A DNA stretch of 64,000 bases from Planctomycetota bacterium (GCA_028280485.1 JANQLS010000116.1:1-64000), one strand, 5' to 3'; shown: positions 26,044-35,685, counted from the first letter of the stretch. Notes: generated from the sequence alone by a model not told the origin. Program-made: numbers and translations.

Positions 26044-29000
26044 TCAACCACTGAAGTTAGGCGGACAGGGAAGACTGTCATCATCAGTGGGATCAAATCC
26101 GGGAGCTGGGAACGGAGCTTTCGGTGCATCTGTACCGAGGAACAGATAACTCAATAAATATATAGGATCCGTGATATTCACCACGCCCGTGTCATCGAGA
26201 TCGGCCGAATCCATACACGAGATCTCGAAGCCTTCTCCCAAAAATAGGAATCCTAAAATCGTAATGGCATCGGTCATATCGGCTTTTTCATCTAAGTTCA
26301 CATCACCACGAATAAACTTAGCGGGAATTTCTAATGGTGTTCCCCCTGATTTACTCGAATGGACCCAACTCGTACCGAGATCATTATCTTTGAATGCGGA
26401 AGCATTACTTAACTCGATACTGAATCCCGGTTTGATCTTGGGCCAATGGCCTTGTACCTCGTACTTTAAATAATCGATTGTCGCGGGATGACCGGGTCCG
26501 GCATCGCGCAAACGAAGCTCTTCTCCGCTGTTGGAAAGCCCGCCTTCGTAGGGCCCGAACACCAAATTTGGATCGGCATTGTAGCGTTCAATAAACGCTT
26601 CTGGAGACCTCGCAATCACCACCTTACCGAGATCGGCAATCATTGCATCTTCAGGAAATTCAAAACCGATTCCCTCTAGCGTCCAGCCCGCCAACGATAC
26701 TTCATCGTGATTAAAATTAGTGAGCTCAATGAACTCTAAATCCTTGTTTCCCTCTTCAGGAAAAATCATCAACTCCGTAATCTTCACGCGTTCATTCAGA
26801 TCAATATTTGAATGAAACTCATTAAAGTAGCGCAATAGATAATCACGGTGTTTTCTCAATTGACCTTTAGCGATCTCAACATTAGGTAAAAACTCTTGAG
26901 GGTGGTCAGGAACGTTCGAAGTATACCTTCCCCAAAAATCAAAATCTAGCTGAACTTCGGCTTCGATCCGTTGAGCTAAATCATCGATGATAGGATTGTA
27001 GACTTCATTGGAATATTTCTCTTCAACGATACTTAAGAGTCGAACTAAATAGGCTCGCTGATAATGATTGACATTCGCCCTTAAAAATAAATCGAGCAGC
27101 CAATTATAGCGTTCATTACCGAAGACTTCGGTCATGATCCAAGGATTTAGATCCCAGCCAAGGTCACTTAACATCTGATCATTCAAGGTTCCCACTTGGC
27201 GACCTTGCCCCGGGTTAACGGCATCCCGGGTGAAAAACTTTCCTAAAATGAGATCTTGATCCCACAAAATGAAAGACCATTTACCGGTTCGATAATTGTG
27301 ATGTAAAAAGTGATTCTTTACCGCTGAATCGATGTTGTTCAGTACGACTTGACTGATCTGGAACTCAATCAAGGAATCGATATCCATGTTCTCTTCAAAG
27401 AAATCGATCGTTGGCAAGGCTGATCCATGCTCGGGGTTGCCATTTTGATGTAATTGATCGACAAAAGTCTCGATGTCTTGGAAGTTACTTCCTTTATTAG
27501 CTTCTTCTTCCCAACCAAAATTATAAGTTCCAGGTGAGAACAGATTGACACCGGCAAGATCATCCGCGTTGACGTTGGCTGGTTGTTTGGCTTTATAAAG
27601 AGTTCCATCGGGATCCAAGCCGACACGAGATAAAAAGTTTTCGTCGGGATGTTCAACGTAGAGAAACAAGCCGTAATACGAACCATTGATGTAGACTCGA
27701 TTGTAATACGTCTCTACCGCATGTAAGCCGATTTGATCGATAAAATCCCAGGCGATATGTTCTCGAATCAAGGCCTTATCTGTCCACAAACCATTTAAGT
27801 TCATTTTCTTGAGACCTTGGAATCGACGCACTTTATTAAAGTCTAACTTAAAGTTTCGCTTATCGATCCAACAGGCAGTATTGCCCCTAAATCGGAGGCC
27901 GACATTCGGATAAATTTCCCCTTCGTAAACAAAGCCCGTGGGAGTCAATGTCGAACAGTTGAGAGCACTGTTGACACTTCTAAAACTACTTCCGTCGACA
28001 TCCTTATCTAATAACAAATGATAAATGGGAAACTCGATGTCGGGCTGAGTATCGAAGACCAGGTAGCCACGAAATTCTTCGGGCCTAGGATCCGATGGAA
28101 GCATCGCACGGGGGAACACTTCAGTAAGATCCCCCTTAGAAGCGACGATGCGATAGAACACTCGAGTTTCATCATCCTGAGGCGGAAGCTCAGCTCCGTA
28201 TATCCCATCTCCGGCTTCCCCATCTTGATTCATTCCATCATCGAGCATGGGTATAACGGATTCATCCTCACCGACAGTGTAAAATAACTGAACGTCATCC
28301 GCCTGTCGAACTCGTGCCGTGATCCAAACGGGATCATCGGAAGTCACAAATTTTGGGAATCGACCGAGATTCGAGACGTGAGGCAAGAGTTCTTCGCTTT
28401 GTTGAGAATTGGGAAGCCCCGCTGTGTGCTGGCTTACTTTAATTCGACTTCCATCTAAAAAGCCGAAGCTGATCCTTTGGCTTCCCGAGATGGGCTTAAT
28501 TCTCGCAACAAATCGATAGCGGCCTAATCGTTTAATCTTACTGATAACTCGAGTCACCCCTTCGAAGGCCCAACAGCCACTCAAAGGACAATCACTCGTG
28601 GTCTTCAATAGTAGAGCGCCGGTGCCGTCCACCCCTTGATCTTCCACCCAAATCGATTCTGATGCATTTCCCACCGGGGCCCAACCGGTGATGCCTTCAG
28701 TAAAATCACTATTCGGAACTAAATTTCCGTTCTCAGGCTCTTCTAAGTCGATGAGCTCCAGTGAATCAATTAGGGCCTCCCCCACTCCATCTAAAGTAAT
28801 CGTCAGGCGAACACTGCCAGAAGATCGTTCACTGATGAGTGGACCCGCCGGCCCCTCAACGACGTGAGTGACCCAACCTGATTGTTCGGGTTGAATCTGG
28901 CTGGCTCGCCAGTTCGCAGGATCATCGCCAATACCGGCGAGATAGACCTTTTCTAAACTTTTACCCTCACCATCTGAAGCGTAGGGCCATTCTCCGCTAT

Positions 29001-30168
29001 CTCGATAATGAACGGTATCTACAAGTGTCTCCGTTCGATCGATCAGATTAATTCTTTCTCCAGAATTTGAAAGCGCCCCTTCGTAACCACCAACGATCAG
29101 GATCCCTTGGTTCACAGTGTCGGGGAAACGAGTCATGAAGGCTTCAGGGTCTTTGCACACCACTAAGTATTCTTGACTGCCAAGCCCAATGTTGGGAGGG
29201 AATGAGTATTGAATTCCACCACTGATCGTCCAACCCCCTAAAGGAATTGAATCATCCGTGAGGTTATGAATTTCAACAAACTCAAAGGAGTCAACTGCTC
29301 TCCCTGGTTCGCGCCCTTTGAGTTCTTCGAAATGATTGTAAAAGATTTCGCTGAACACGACGGTCCGTTCAGGTGGAAGAGGGGAAGGACAAACCTGCTG
29401 AGGACTCCCTTGCAAGGGAGTCGGTAAGTCACTTTTCCAATTTGAAAAATATTGAACGGGAGAATCTTCACAAAGCTTCTGAATCGAAAGCCCTTCTTGT
29501 GCCCCATCCTCCTCCGACTCTGTACTGGGCCAAGGATGCTTATCATCGTAGACAACACTTTCTCTCGGGGCATCAAAAGCATCGACTAAGAGAAGTTTCT
29601 CACCTCCGTTATCGAGCGAGCCCTCGTAATCTCCCAAAACTGAATTGGGGTCCACTTCGAAGGTGCTGAGGAAAAGGTCTCTATTCTTACAAAGAACGAG
29701 ATACCCAGAAGCAGGCAATTCGACTCCTGCTTCAAATTGATAATCGATTCCGTTTCTAAATCGCCAACCTTCTAATGATACTTTTTGATCAGAAACGTTT
29801 TTGAGCTCAATGAACTCAAGCTGGGATCCGTAAGGTGCCCCCGGTTGGTAATGAATTTCAGTAATTCGGAGAGGACTCTGTCCTTCGTGAGCAAAAGCAG
29901 AATTGAGAAGAGAGAGTAGAAGGAAAAAGGAGAAGAATTTAAGCCAAGTTAAATGAATGAAATTTAGGACTAGGAAATCAACACAATAAGACCACCACGA
30001 GCTACGAGAGTCTTCTAGCCTCGTTACTTCCATAGGCCCGCGATCTCTAAGCTCGCGCCCAGTAGGGCTGCGACCATCAGTACTGTGATCTTTAGATTTG
30101 CGCTCTTGAGAAATGAGCTTTTTCTTTTTTCGATTCCAGGCTGTGGGAAAATTAAAATTTAGTCCCAA
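26044..30168 (-). CDS. Secreted CotH-kinase / lamin-tail / dockerin-like protein (1374 aa)
   Basis: Domains in order: a basic leader of about 75 residues, a signal peptide core (WLKFFSFFLLLSLLNSAFA), lamin-tail-like domains near 100-215 and 270-400 (SEIFYNH...FEFVEIHN), a CotH region from about 700 to 1050 with FRGNTACWIDKRNFKLDF and WDQDLILG, a third lamin-tail domain near 1125-1270, and paired dockerin-like repeats from about 1286 (FIRGDVNLD...FLFLG), ending with PKAPFP. CotH-type proteins include atypical protein kinases; lamin-tail domains are common in secreted bacterial proteins. TTG at 30168 is preceded by GGGAG seven bases away; ATG at 30033 is the alternative and removes half the leader. 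Probably cell-surface; target unknown. Confidence 0.87.
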   Translation of the reverse strand: MGLNFNFPTAWNRKKKKLISQERKSKDHSTDGRSPTGRELRDRGPMEVTRLEDSRSSWWSYCVDFLVLNFIHLTWLKFFSFFLLLSLLNSAFAHEGQSPLRITEIHYQPGAPYGSQLEFIELKNVSDQKVSLEGWRFRNGIDYQFEAGVELPASGYLVLCKNRDLFLSTFEVDPNSVLGDYEGSLDNGGEKLLLVDAFDAPRESVVYDDKHPWPSTESEEDGAQEGLSIQKLCEDSPVQYFSNWKSDLPTPLQGSPQQVCPSPLPPERTVVFSEIFYNHFEELKGREPGRAVDSFEFVEIHNLTDDSIPLGGWTISGGIQYSFPPNIGLGSQEYLVVCKDPEAFMTRFPDTVNQGILIVGGYEGALSNSGERINLIDRTETLVDTVHYRDSGEWPYASDGEGKSLEKVYLAGIGDDPANWRASQIQPEQSGWVTHVVEGPAGPLISERSSGSVRLTITLDGVGEALIDSLELIDLEEPENGNLVPNSDFTEGITGWAPVGNASESIWVEDQGVDGTGALLLKTTSDCPLSGCWAFEGVTRVISKIKRLGRYRFVARIKPISGSQRISFGFLDGSRIKVSQHTAGLPNSQQSEELLPHVSNLGRFPKFVTSDDPVWITARVRQADDVQLFYTVGEDESVIPMLDDGMNQDGEAGDGIYGAELPPQDDETRVFYRIVASKGDLTEVFPRAMLPSDPRPEEFRGYLVFDTQPDIEFPIYHLLLDKDVDGSSFRSVNSALNCSTLTPTGFVYEGEIYPNVGLRFRGNTACWIDKRNFKLDFNKVRRFQGLKKMNLNGLWTDKALIREHIAWDFIDQIGLHAVETYYNRVYINGSYYGLFLYVEHPDENFLSRVGLDPDGTLYKAKQPANVNADDLAGVNLFSPGTYNFGWEEEANKGSNFQDIETFVDQLHQNGNPEHGSALPTIDFFEENMDIDSLIEFQISQVVLNNIDSAVKNHFLHHNYRTGKWSFILWDQDLILGKFFTRDAVNPGQGRQVGTLNDQMLSDLGWDLNPWIMTEVFGNERYNWLLDLFLRANVNHYQRAYLVRLLSIVEEKYSNEVYNPIIDDLAQRIEAEVQLDFDFWGRYTSNVPDHPQEFLPNVEIAKGQLRKHRDYLLRYFNEFHSNIDLNERVKITELMIFPEEGNKDLEFIELTNFNHDEVSLAGWTLEGIGFEFPEDAMIADLGKVVIARSPEAFIERYNADPNLVFGPYEGGLSNSGEELRLRDAGPGHPATIDYLKYEVQGHWPKIKPGFSIELSNASAFKDNDLGTSWVHSSKSGGTPLEIPAKFIRGDVNLDEKADMTDAITILGFLFLGEGFEISCMDSADLDDTGVVNITDPIYLLSYLFLGTDAPKAPFPAPGFDPTDDDSLPCPPNFSG

Positions 30169-30891
30169 ATTAAGACTCCCGCTTCTTCACCATTTGGGTC
30201 TTTATTTCAACTAACCATATCCTTGTTAGTTCCTGTTAACAGAATCTAACGAGCAGAGGCTCAAGCATTATTTCCATGAAGGCAGCACCAGGTACAGCCC
30301 GACTCTAATATCAGATCGGGATCCAAACCGAGTCTTAGGAGATGCCTTATGAGCCTGAGCCCTATAAGAAAGATATTTATGAAGATTAAGACCAAGTGCT
30401 AAATTCCACTCACAGCTCGATGATAAGCCCGCAAGAATGCCTTGTACATTAACACATAGGCAAAACTTAGCATTTTTTCTTAATTAAGTGAAAACGGGGG
30501 AAAGTCTGCAAAAAACAACTAAAAAAAGTGAGACGGAAACCCTATTTGGTGATGCTAATTTAGATAAAAATGGAAGGAATAAGGGGGGCGGGGAATCTAA
30601 GCGAGATCCAATCGACATTCATGATGGATCTTTGGCCTATGTCTCAGAGTTTGACAATATTTGGCCGAGGGCCTAGCTCGAGAGAAAGTGCGGTTCCCAT
30701 CACAGAAATTGGAACTCAACCGAGTTGGGATCAACTCGGCCACGAATAATGACCTTTGGTCTTTATTCCATCATTACTGCGTAGGCTCGTAGAGCCTGCG
30801 TTTAGCGAAGTGAGAGCAAATCGAAGATTTGCTTGAGTGGTTGAATCAGGCTCCGAAGGAACTTGTTTCAACAAAAACAACTTAGCCGCCA
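30169..30891. other. Long gene-free region containing a dispersed repeat
   Basis: No convincing gene. A short frame at 30488-30676 lacks a ribosome-binding site and family-like composition. The right part (about 30720-30880) is copy A of the hairpin-rich repeat described separately; the left part is AT-rich with no assigned signal. Confidence 0.5.
30720..30880. repeat. Hairpin-rich dispersed repeat, copy A
   Basis: CCGAGTT/AACTCGG hairpin at 30720-30739, an additional AATAATGACC/GGTC hairpin not present in copy B, GTAGGCT/AGCCTGC near 30781-30799, then GGTTGAATCA...TCCGAAGGAACTTGTTTCAA. Order and sequence match copy B at 15171-15310. Confidence 0.8.
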
Positions 30892-31530
30892 TCAACTCAC
30901 TGAAACGACTTCTTCTTGATCGGGAACTGAAGATTCGACTTCCAATTCACCCAAGCGGAAATCGATTTTTCGGGAGGCTTCTTCAATCCTTAAGAGTAAA
31001 TCTTCGGTCTCAGAATCGGAATGGGCTCGATTCACTTGAGACTTCAGATCCTCAAGTAGTTTTCTTTGGTCTTCTAATTGAGTGCAGACCAATGCCGTGT
31101 ACTCATTAAAAACTTCACATACGTCTTTGAGATCGTCGCCCTTACGTAAAGTACAAGGAGTATCCCAACGACCTGAAACCAGTTCGGTAAAGTGTTTCTT
31201 GAATTTATAAATTGGGCCTGAGAACGAGAAGGATTGAATGACCCCGATCCACAATGCTAATGGGATGGTGAGCACTGCTGAGATCCCAAAAGAGATCAGC
31301 AGAATGTTTGAAAATGCTGCGATCGTATCGGGATCATAAATATCGGAAGATTCCTTCAAATACCAAATCCCAAACAAAGGTGCTTGGTAATTGAAGACAA
31401 GAATAAGCAATGAAACAAAAAGAGTACTTAAGACAACCCTCACCTGAAGGTCTTTTCGAATAAACTTCCTTCTTCGTCGACAGTTCTTCGAGTCCTGCTT
31501 CGAATGTTTATTTTGGGAAGATTCCGACAT
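30892..31530 (-). CDS. Membrane protein with HAMP-like region
   Basis: About 212 aa from the ATG at 31530. A basic N-terminus (CRRRRKFIRKDLQVR) is followed by two membrane segments (VVLSTLFVSLLILVF and ILLISFGISAVLTIPLALWIG). A HAMP-like stretch (GPIYKFKKHFTELVSGRWDTPCTLRKGDDLKDVCEVFNEY) then leads into a helical, charged C-terminus. This is the form of short HAMP proteins found beside chemotaxis genes, which relay periplasmic signals. No kinase or methyl-accepting output domain is fused, so the partner is unknown. The frame opens at 31620, but residue 31 (MSESSQ) is a more natural start. It diverges from the MCP at 31899. Confidence 0.7.
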   Translation of the reverse strand: MSESSQNKHSKQDSKNCRRRRKFIRKDLQVRVVLSTLFVSLLILVFNYQAPLFGIWYLKESSDIYDPDTIAAFSNILLISFGISAVLTIPLALWIGVIQSFSFSGPIYKFKKHFTELVSGRWDTPCTLRKGDDLKDVCEVFNEYTALVCTQLEDQRKLLEDLKSQVNRAHSDSETEDLLLRIEEASRKIDFRLGELEVESSVPDQEEVVSVS

Positions 31531-31898
31531 GATACTCTCTTCTCTAAATTTAATCGTTCGAGAAATTAATTTGTCCTCGAGCCTCTTTTTCCAATAACGC
31601 TCGTTAAAAAATAAATCCATAGAAGAGTCCGATGAAATTTTAGATCATTCAACCTTCATCTTATTCCTATAACGAAGCTTCCCCAAATTTTGACCATTTC
31701 ACCCTAATAGTTCCCAAAACTCCCCTAATCCCGCATCTCTTCGACACCTTCAAATGTTCAACGTATACTTCCGCAGTCAAAAGGCGTACCTATCCATTCC
31801 AGTTGGATCAATTTGGGTGCTTTCAATCGGGGTGATTGGAACAAAACGTTAGTTTGGGAAATTGAAAGATCAAGATCGATGAAGTGAGTACCAGTTAA

Positions 31899-33161
31899 AT
31901 GAAATTGGACTCATGCGATCTTAACTGGGACAGATACATGATTCGAGCGATCCTCTCACTACTTTGGATTCCGTATTTGATGACAGTCGGACTGTACTGT
32001 TTTCAACTCGGGTATCCAGAAGCACTGGGCGGGCCTTATTTGATAGTGATAACCGCAGGGATCTGGTTTTTCTTTGCGATTAACATCATCTATCGAACAG
32101 GCTGGAAACCGGGTGTGAACCAAACGCTTGGAAGAATGTCCGGCAACGTCAAAAAAGGAATGCCGGGTCTGATGGAAGGGATCATCCAGCCGGCGCGCGA
32201 AGAGCTGTCGTTGATTCATGAGGAAGTTGAGCAAGCTCAAAACCTCATAAAAGATGCGATTCTAGAACTCAATCAAGCTTTCGTTGAAATTCACGGCCAA
32301 GCCTTGGATCAACAACGAGCAGTTATGGGGCTCTTAGACAGTTTTGCTCAAGAAGCTGAGTCTCAAGAAAACTTGGTTGAAGTTCTGAGTGAGGAAGAAT
32401 CTAAAGGCCAGTCTCTGGCTTCATTCGTCAATGAAATTGGCGACTTGCTTAGAAACCTCATTCAAATGTTGGTCAAGGTGAATCATCAAGGTGTGGACAT
32501 TTGTTTCAACATCGATGACATGGTGGACCAGTTTGATGGGATTTTTAATCACTTAGTTGGAATTCGAAAAATCGCCGACAAAACGAATATGCTTTCCCTC
32601 AACGCAACGATCGAAGCTGCGAGAGCCGGAAAAGCAGGACAAGGTTTTGCCGTAGTGGCTGAAGAAGTGAGAAACCTCTCTCGTCACTCGCTCGATTTTT
32701 CAAATCAAATTGAATCCAAAGCCGACGAAACCAAACAGGCTATCGTCGACTGTCAGTCGATTGTCCGAAAACTTGCAGGAGAAGACGTCACCCAAGCAGT
32801 GGAAGCAAGAGAACGTATTGAGATTATCTTGAACGACGTGACGATCATCAACGATACCGTCTCTTCCACCTTAGAAGAAGTTTCATGCTTAACTCAGTCT
32901 CTGAGCCTTGGGGTCGGGAATGCCATTCAATCTCTTCAATTTGAAGATATTGCTAGACAGATCTTAGACAAAGCTGCAACTCATGCGACGAAGTTGGATG
33001 AGTTTTTCGAAGGAATTCGATCCGCAGTCTGTGATTCCGACAAAATCGACATGGAAAAAATTGAACAAGATCTCGCAAGTCTGAAGGAACGCTGCTCGGA
33101 AGAAGTTCACAAAATGGCTTCCCAAGCATGCGTTAACGAAGGAGAAATAGAACTGTTTTAG
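31899..33161 (+). CDS. Methyl-accepting chemotaxis protein, short-sensor membrane type
   Basis: 420 aa. Two membrane segments (about 16-36 and 46-65) are joined by only a short loop, so there is no large ligand domain. A long coiled coil carries the conserved signalling tip at about 224-262 (KIADKTNMLSLNATIEAARAGKAGQGFAVVAEEVRNLS). It should act on a CheA-CheW array such as the one encoded at 41017-43702. The C-terminus ends EGEIELF, nearly the same as the EGEVELF end of CheD. Three hairpins lie in the 126 bases after its stop, before the STAS gene. It may sense membrane or intracellular state; this is inferred. Confidence 0.9.
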   Translation: MKLDSCDLNWDRYMIRAILSLLWIPYLMTVGLYCFQLGYPEALGGPYLIVITAGIWFFFAINIIYRTGWKPGVNQTLGRMSGNVKKGMPGLMEGIIQPAREELSLIHEEVEQAQNLIKDAILELNQAFVEIHGQALDQQRAVMGLLDSFAQEAESQENLVEVLSEEESKGQSLASFVNEIGDLLRNLIQMLVKVNHQGVDICFNIDDMVDQFDGIFNHLVGIRKIADKTNMLSLNATIEAARAGKAGQGFAVVAEEVRNLSRHSLDFSNQIESKADETKQAIVDCQSIVRKLAGEDVTQAVEARERIEIILNDVTIINDTVSSTLEEVSCLTQSLSLGVGNAIQSLQFEDIARQILDKAATHATKLDEFFEGIRSAVCDSDKIDMEKIEQDLASLKERCSEEVHKMASQACVNEGEIELF

Positions 33162-33180
33162 TTCTAGGTTTAAGAGTCAA

Positions 33181-33287
33181 ATTCCTGAATTTTCAGGAAT
33201 GGGTCAGTAAAAAATTTCAGGGTGAAATCAAAGTGCAAAGCGCTTTGTTTTCACAAAGCAATGTTATGGAGTTCGTTACAACGAACT
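33181..33287 (+). other. Three consecutive perfect hairpins before the STAS gene
   Basis: ATTCCTGA/TCAGGAAT at 33181-33200 (8-bp stem, 4-nt loop), GCTTTG/CAAAGC at 33242-33259, and AGTTCGT/ACGAACT at 33270-33287 (7-bp stem, 4-nt loop). The third ends just before the AGGAGG ribosome-binding site of the STAS gene. The first could end the MCP transcript; the others may shape STAS translation. Confidence 0.6.
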
Positions 33288-33305
33288 TGACCAGGAGGAA
33301 CTACT

Positions 33306-33611
33306 ATGAGTCTTTCTACCTCTGTTTCATCAGATCAGAGCAAATTCACAATCGAAATCTCTGGGCGTTTTGATTTCAATCTTCATCGCCAATTCCGAGA
33401 AGCTTACAAAGAAGCTTCAAAAGTAGAAGGCGAGATCTTGGTCGACCTGAATGGTACCGAATACATGGATAGTTCCGCATTGGGAATGCTCCTCGTTCTT
33501 CGTGATCGCTCGGGTGGAGATGCTGCAAACATTTCGATTGTCAATTGTAGTGATGAGATCAAAAAGATCTTCTCGATTTCAAACATGGATCAAATGTTCA
33601 AAATCAGCTGA
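33306..33611 (+). CDS. STAS-domain anti-sigma-factor antagonist
   Basis: 101 aa, a single STAS domain of the SpoIIAA/RsbV type. The conserved loop YMDSSALGMLL contains the usual phosphorylatable serine (S56/S57). AGGAGG sits nine bases before the ATG. The next gene encodes a protein with both a PP2C phosphatase and a GHKL ATPase domain, the enzyme pair that dephosphorylates and phosphorylates such proteins. The two genes therefore form a likely partner-switching module like HsbA/HsbR of Pseudomonas aeruginosa or CrsA/CrsR of Shewanella. The downstream effector bound by this STAS protein is not evident here. Confidence 0.93.
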   Translation: MSLSTSVSSDQSKFTIEISGRFDFNLHRQFREAYKEASKVEGEILVDLNGTEYMDSSALGMLLVLRDRSGGDAANISIVNCSDEIKKIFSISNMDQMFKIS

Positions 33612-33620
33612 GCTGATTTT
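33601..33620 (+). terminator. Hairpin overlapping the STAS stop codon
   Basis: AAATCAGC/GCTGATTT with a TGA loop, the loop being the stop codon, followed by a short T-run. It resembles an intrinsic terminator or attenuator between the STAS gene and the REC-PP2C gene. Confidence 0.5.
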
Positions 33621-33748
33621 AAAAATCGATCTACTACCTTTGACTCCATCTTTCGCAAGAATTTGAGAGAGGGGGAGGTGTATGCAAAGAGATTATAAAA
33701 ATCAGTGCACTCCCCCGAAACACCTCTTCAGTTGAGCACAAGCAATCC

Positions 33749-35530
33749 ATGGCGGAAATATACCAAGAAGAAGAGATTTACTTATCTGAAGTAGACTCTA
33801 CGAAGGAGGTCATCCTAGACGTCGAAACCATTTTGATCGTCGACGATGATGCGGTGAACAGAACCCTTCTCAAAGCGATGCTCAAGAAGGAAGGCTTTAC
33901 TCCTATCCTTGCGAAAAACGGGGAAGAAGCGGTTTCAAAATTTGAATCTGAACATCCTCAGATGATTCTGATGGATGTTCAAATGCCGGTGATGAATGGC
34001 TTTGAAGCCACCAAAATCATCAAGGAAAAGTTCAAAGATGAATTCATCCCAATTATCTTTTTAACGGGAGTTACGGATGAATCTGAACTGGCTCGCTGCT
34101 TAGATTACGGTGGTGACGATTTCCTTACCAAGCCGTATAACAACATGATCTTGAGATCCAAGATCAATGCGTTAAGCCGCTTACGCAGAGTCCAATTAGA
34201 ACTCACCGAGAAAAACCAAAAGTTAGCGAACCACCAAGAGCAACTCTACCAAGAGCAGCAGATTGCTAAAAAGGTTTATCAAAACATCGTTCATGCGGGC
34301 ACGCTGAACTCACCTTACATTTCGTACAACATTTCTCCCTCCGCCATTTTCAATGGAGACATGTTATTAGCGGCTTCAACCCCCACCGGAAACCTCAATG
34401 TCCTCCTCGGAGACTTCACAGGTCACGGACTTCCCGCCACGATCGGAACGATGCCCGTTTCGGATATCTTCTATTCGATGACTCGGAATGGATGCTCGAT
34501 CCCCGACATCATTTCTGAGGTCAATATCAAGCTCAATCGTATCTTGCCCACGGGTCTCTTCTTTGCGGTCTGTGCGTATGAAATCGATGTTGCTGATCAG
34601 GTGATGAAGGTGTTTTGCGCTGGAATTCCCGATGCTATCATCGTGAACTCAAGCTGTGGAAAAATCACCCACATCAAGGCCAACAACCTCCCTTTAGGAA
34701 TTCTTCCTGATAAAAGCTATTCTCCAAAATTTCAAAAATTTAAACTTCAATCTGGGGATCGAATTTATTCGTACTCGGATGGATTGGTTGAATGTTTCAA
34801 TCCTGAAGGTGATCAATACGGAGAAGAGAGACTCGACAAAGCCATCAGCGATGTCATTTGGGAAGAAAACCGAGTCAAAGCGATCTTAGAAGATTTAGAT
34901 AAGTTCCGTGGTGATGCTGAGCAATATGATGATATGACATTGCTTGAGGTCGATGTCGATCTTCTTTTTAAACATACTGAAGTCCGTAAAAGTGAAGAAG
35001 ATGACCGTAGTACTAAACCCGCAGGAGCTTGGGATTTCTCACTTCATCTCAGTGCTGAATCATTAAAAAACAACGATCCTCTCCCCTTATTCATGAATAT
35101 CTTGATGGAAGTACAGGGCTTGTACGACCACCGCGAAAAGATTTTCACCGTACTCTCTGAGTTGTATTCCAACTCGATGGATCACGGCTTATTAGAGTTA
35201 GATTCAGCTCTCAAACAAACTCCCGACGGCTTCATGGAGTACTACACTCTCCGGGAAGAACGCTTAGCAAAGCTGGAGGATCACTCCATTTGTGTTGAGT
35301 TCATCAATACTCCTGTCGATGCGGATTCAGGAGAACTCATGATTCGCATTAAAGATTCTGGAATCGGTTTTGACGTTAATCAAAAGCAAAAAGAGTTATC
35401 TCAGAACATTAATAAATCAGGTCGAGGAATCAAACTCGTCGAAACCTTCTGTAAAAGCCTGTCCTACAATGAAGACGGTACTCAAGTCGAGGCAGTCTAT
35501 AGCTGGGGACCGGTTGAGGAAGAAGATTAA
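33749..35530 (+). CDS. Response regulator with PP2C phosphatase and GHKL kinase domains (HsbR/CrsR-like)
   Basis: 593 aa. Receiver domain at about 26-145 with acidic VDDD (31-34), phospho-acceptor D76 in LMDVQMPVMNGF and a FLTKPY end. A short coiled coil follows, then a SpoIIE/RsbU-type PP2C domain (about 175-400; GDFTGHGLPA, SYSDGLVE, YDDMTLL) and an RsbW-like GHKL domain (about 430-590; SELYSNSMDHG, DSGIGFD, SGRGIKLV). In HsbR and CrsR, phosphorylation of the receiver shifts the balance between dephosphorylating and phosphorylating a STAS partner; here that partner is probably the STAS protein just upstream. The chemotaxis kinase encoded nearby could be the phosphate source, but this is only inferred. 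The ATG lacks a strong ribosome-binding site. Confidence 0.93.
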   Translation: MAEIYQEEEIYLSEVDSTKEVILDVETILIVDDDAVNRTLLKAMLKKEGFTPILAKNGEEAVSKFESEHPQMILMDVQMPVMNGFEATKIIKEKFKDEFIPIIFLTGVTDESELARCLDYGGDDFLTKPYNNMILRSKINALSRLRRVQLELTEKNQKLANHQEQLYQEQQIAKKVYQNIVHAGTLNSPYISYNISPSAIFNGDMLLAASTPTGNLNVLLGDFTGHGLPATIGTMPVSDIFYSMTRNGCSIPDIISEVNIKLNRILPTGLFFAVCAYEIDVADQVMKVFCAGIPDAIIVNSSCGKITHIKANNLPLGILPDKSYSPKFQKFKLQSGDRIYSYSDGLVECFNPEGDQYGEERLDKAISDVIWEENRVKAILEDLDKFRGDAEQYDDMTLLEVDVDLLFKHTEVRKSEEDDRSTKPAGAWDFSLHLSAESLKNNDPLPLFMNILMEVQGLYDHREKIFTVLSELYSNSMDHGLLELDSALKQTPDGFMEYYTLREERLAKLEDHSICVEFINTPVDADSGELMIRIKDSGIGFDVNQKQKELSQNINKSGRGIKLVETFCKSLSYNEDGTQVEAVYSWGPVEEED

Positions 35531-35560
35531 AAAGTTCCTTAGCTAAAAAATCCCTTAGTA

Positions 35561-35638
35561 AGCCCGGAGCGTAAGCGACGGGATCATTTGGGATTCTATA
35601 TTGGACTTTAAAAAAACCCGTCGCTTACGCTCCGGGCT
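35561..35638. repeat. Perfect 22-bp inverted repeat between convergent genes
   Basis: Arms 35561-35582 and 35617-35638 are exact reverse complements (core GGAGCGTAAGCGACGGG). The element lies between the convergent REC-PP2C gene and cheB, so it probably terminates both. The same arms recur at 55148-55278 between another convergent pair. Confidence 0.85.
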
Positions 35639-35685
35639 AGTTAAGACGTACTTCTATTTCGGGTTGGTTATATAATTTTGATAGA

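Noticed and set aside
30488..30676. Short plus-strand reading frame of 62 aa
   Set aside because: No ribosome-binding site, composition unlike neighbouring genes, and located in AT-rich intergenic DNA.
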